From NCBI GenBank assembly GCA_012729785.1, contig JAAYCL010000008.1, positions 1-64,000 of the forward strand: a stretch of DNA of 64,000 bases, given 5' to 3'. The notes under the pieces are model-generated. The model was given only the letters and a program-made list of their open reading frames with translations. It made no database searches and was not told the DNA's origin. Made by a program: the position numbers and the translations under genes. Below, one piece after another: positions 63,032 to 64,000 of this stretch. Each line of letters starts with the position of its first letter. Position 1 is the first letter of the stretch. Source of the DNA: Chlamydiota bacterium. Its GTDB lineage: Bacteria > Auribacterota > Tritonobacteria > UBA1439.

Positions 63032-63577
63032 TCACGAGGTCGTGGCGACCGCCTTGCCCGCCTTGCGGCGCACCCTTTCGTCCTTGTACCGTATCCCCTT
63101 GCCCTTGTACGGTTCCGGGGGGTAGAAGCCGCGTATCTCCGCGGCGACCTGGCCGACCGCCTGCTTGTCGCACCCGGTCACCGTCAGCATGTTCTCCTTG
63201 CCGAGGGTGATCCGGATCGTCTCGGGGAACTCGTAGTCGATCGGGTGCGAGAAGCCGAGCTGGAGCACCAGGCGGCGCCCCTCGATCTTGGCCTTGTAGC
63301 CGACGCCGACGATCTGGAGCGTCTTTTCGTACGGCTTCGACACGCCGCGGACCATGTTGGAGATCAGCGTGCGCGTGACGCCGTGAAGGGCCGAGCCGTT
63401 CTTCGCCCCCGGCGCGCACGCGACCTTCACCTGCGTCCCCTCCACGGCGGCGGAGATGCCGTCGGGGAGCTTCAAGGCCAGCTCGCCCTCGGGTCCCTTC
63501 ACCGTGACGCTCCGCCCCGCGAAGGCCACCTGCACCTTCGGCGGCAGATCGATCGGTTTCTTTCCCACCCGCGACAT
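63032..63577 (-). CDS. rplF: 50S ribosomal protein L6
   Basis: 181 aa. MSRVGKKPIDLPPKVQVAFAG start; EPYKGKGIRYKDERVRRKAGK end. Confidence 0.97.
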   Translation of the reverse strand: MSRVGKKPIDLPPKVQVAFAGRSVTVKGPEGELALKLPDGISAAVEGTQVKVACAPGAKNGSALHGVTRTLISNMVRGVSKPYEKTLQIVGVGYKAKIEGRRLVLQLGFSHPIDYEFPETIRITLGKENMLTVTGCDKQAVGQVAAEIRGFYPPEPYKGKGIRYKDERVRRKAGKAVATTS

Positions 63578-63652
63578 TGTCGTACTCCCCTTTGACGTTG
63601 CCCCACACACCGCGCCACAACCGCGACAGCCCGCCCGCGGCGGACTCCCCGC

Positions 63653-64000
63653 TTACCAGGCGTAGCAGAGGATCTCCCCGCCGACCCCTTCCCTGCGGGC
63701 CTGCGTATCGGTCAAGACCCCCTTCGGGGTCGTGAGGATCGCCACGCCGAGCCCGCCGAGCGGCCGCGGGATCTTCTTCTTGTCGACGTACTTCCTGCTG
63801 CCGGGCGTGCTCACCCTCCGGAGGCCGCGGATGACCTCCTTGCCGCCGGGGGCGTACCGCAGGTACACCCGAAGGATCCCCTGCGGGGGGGCGTCCGCGA
63901 TCTTGAAATCATCCACGAACCCCTCGCTCTTGAGCACCCGCACAAGGGCGAGCTTCAAGGTCGACTTCGGGATGTCCACGAACTCGCGGCGCGCCTTGCT
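63653..64000 (-). CDS. rpsH: 30S ribosomal protein S8, 5' end cut by window edge
   Basis: At least 115 codons. The reading frame stays open to 64000 (SKARREFVDIPKSTLKLALVRVL), so the true start lies beyond. C-terminal GLRRVSTPGSRKYVDKKKIPRPLGGLGVAILTTPKGVLTDTQARREGVGGEILCYAW is diagnostic. Begins the visible spc cluster. Confidence 0.95.
   Translation of the reverse strand, partial: SKARREFVDIPKSTLKLALVRVLKSEGFVDDFKIADAPPQGILRVYLRYAPGGKEVIRGLRRVSTPGSRKYVDKKKIPRPLGGLGVAILTTPKGVLTDTQARREGVGGEILCYAW

Overview
The window is about 64 kb of very GC-rich (roughly two-thirds G+C) bacterial chromosome with almost all genes on the minus strand. No tRNA, rRNA, CRISPR array or intact transposase was seen. 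The gene content suggests an uncultured, probably anaerobic, Gram-negative lineage near the PVC (Planctomycetes/Verrucomicrobia) or deep candidate-phylum bacteria. Indicators are hydrogenase maturation genes, a K+-dependent type membrane pyrophosphatase, a short (Thermotoga-like) cobalamin methionine synthase with a separate reactivation protein, a bactofilin, a Minf_1886/Plancto_Ver-type protein and an ExeA/GspB-like pair. This placement is inference; no marker tree was run.

Layout. 1-127: probable end of an IS21-like element, directly downstream of a hypF(C-terminal part)-hypC-hypD operon. 2.8-12.9 kb: envelope and secretory proteins, including TPR proteins, a YCF48/BNR-like propeller fused to an uncharacterised C-terminal domain, a GT-C/TPR membrane protein, a thrombospondin-3-like Asp-rich protein and a lipoprotein. 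12.9-17 kb: ispH and an ABC-2 type transporter. 17-21 kb: two large TPR lipoproteins, one with LysM. 21.3-25.5 kb: clpB, a lone receiver domain and unknown proteins. 25.6-32.9 kb: hppA, metH, metH reactivation protein, uppP and a sugar-nucleotide epimerase. 33-36 kb: thioesterase, a six-Cys mini-protein, DUF3307 and FecR/LPP20-like proteins. 36.1-39.8 kb: a plus-strand signalling operon (CHASE2-adenylate cyclase, GAF-PP2C phosphatase, RsbW-like kinase). About 39.97-40.15 kb: a sharply AT-rich island before a zinc-ribbon mini-protein.

From 47.8 kb down to 40.4 kb runs a compact eleven-gene minus-strand operon: nucleotidyltransferase, metK, ahcY, comF, M23 peptidase-like, small lipoprotein, 83-aa protein, folE, cutA, nifU-like, thiF-like. 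It has a good sigma-70-type promoter, an intrinsic-terminator-like hairpin inside the leader and a GC hairpin at its end. A divergent strong promoter drives bactofilin. 48.6-54.7 kb carries an eight-gene run of TPR, GspB-like, ExeA-like and small conserved proteins. A decayed, frameshifted moaC lies at about 54.85-55.1 kb. The rest is the spc/alpha ribosomal cluster (rpsH partial, rplF, rplR, rpsE, rplO, secY, adk, map, infA, rpmJ, rpsM, rpsK, rpsD, rpoA, rplQ), with no rpmD between rpsE and rplO.

The methyl cycle is unusually well represented: metH, its separate reactivation protein, metK and ahcY, with folE for pterin synthesis. The most unusual items are the leader hairpin in front of the metK/ahcY operon, the hypF lacking its N-terminal half, the propeller fusion, the AT-rich island and the six-Cys mini-protein.
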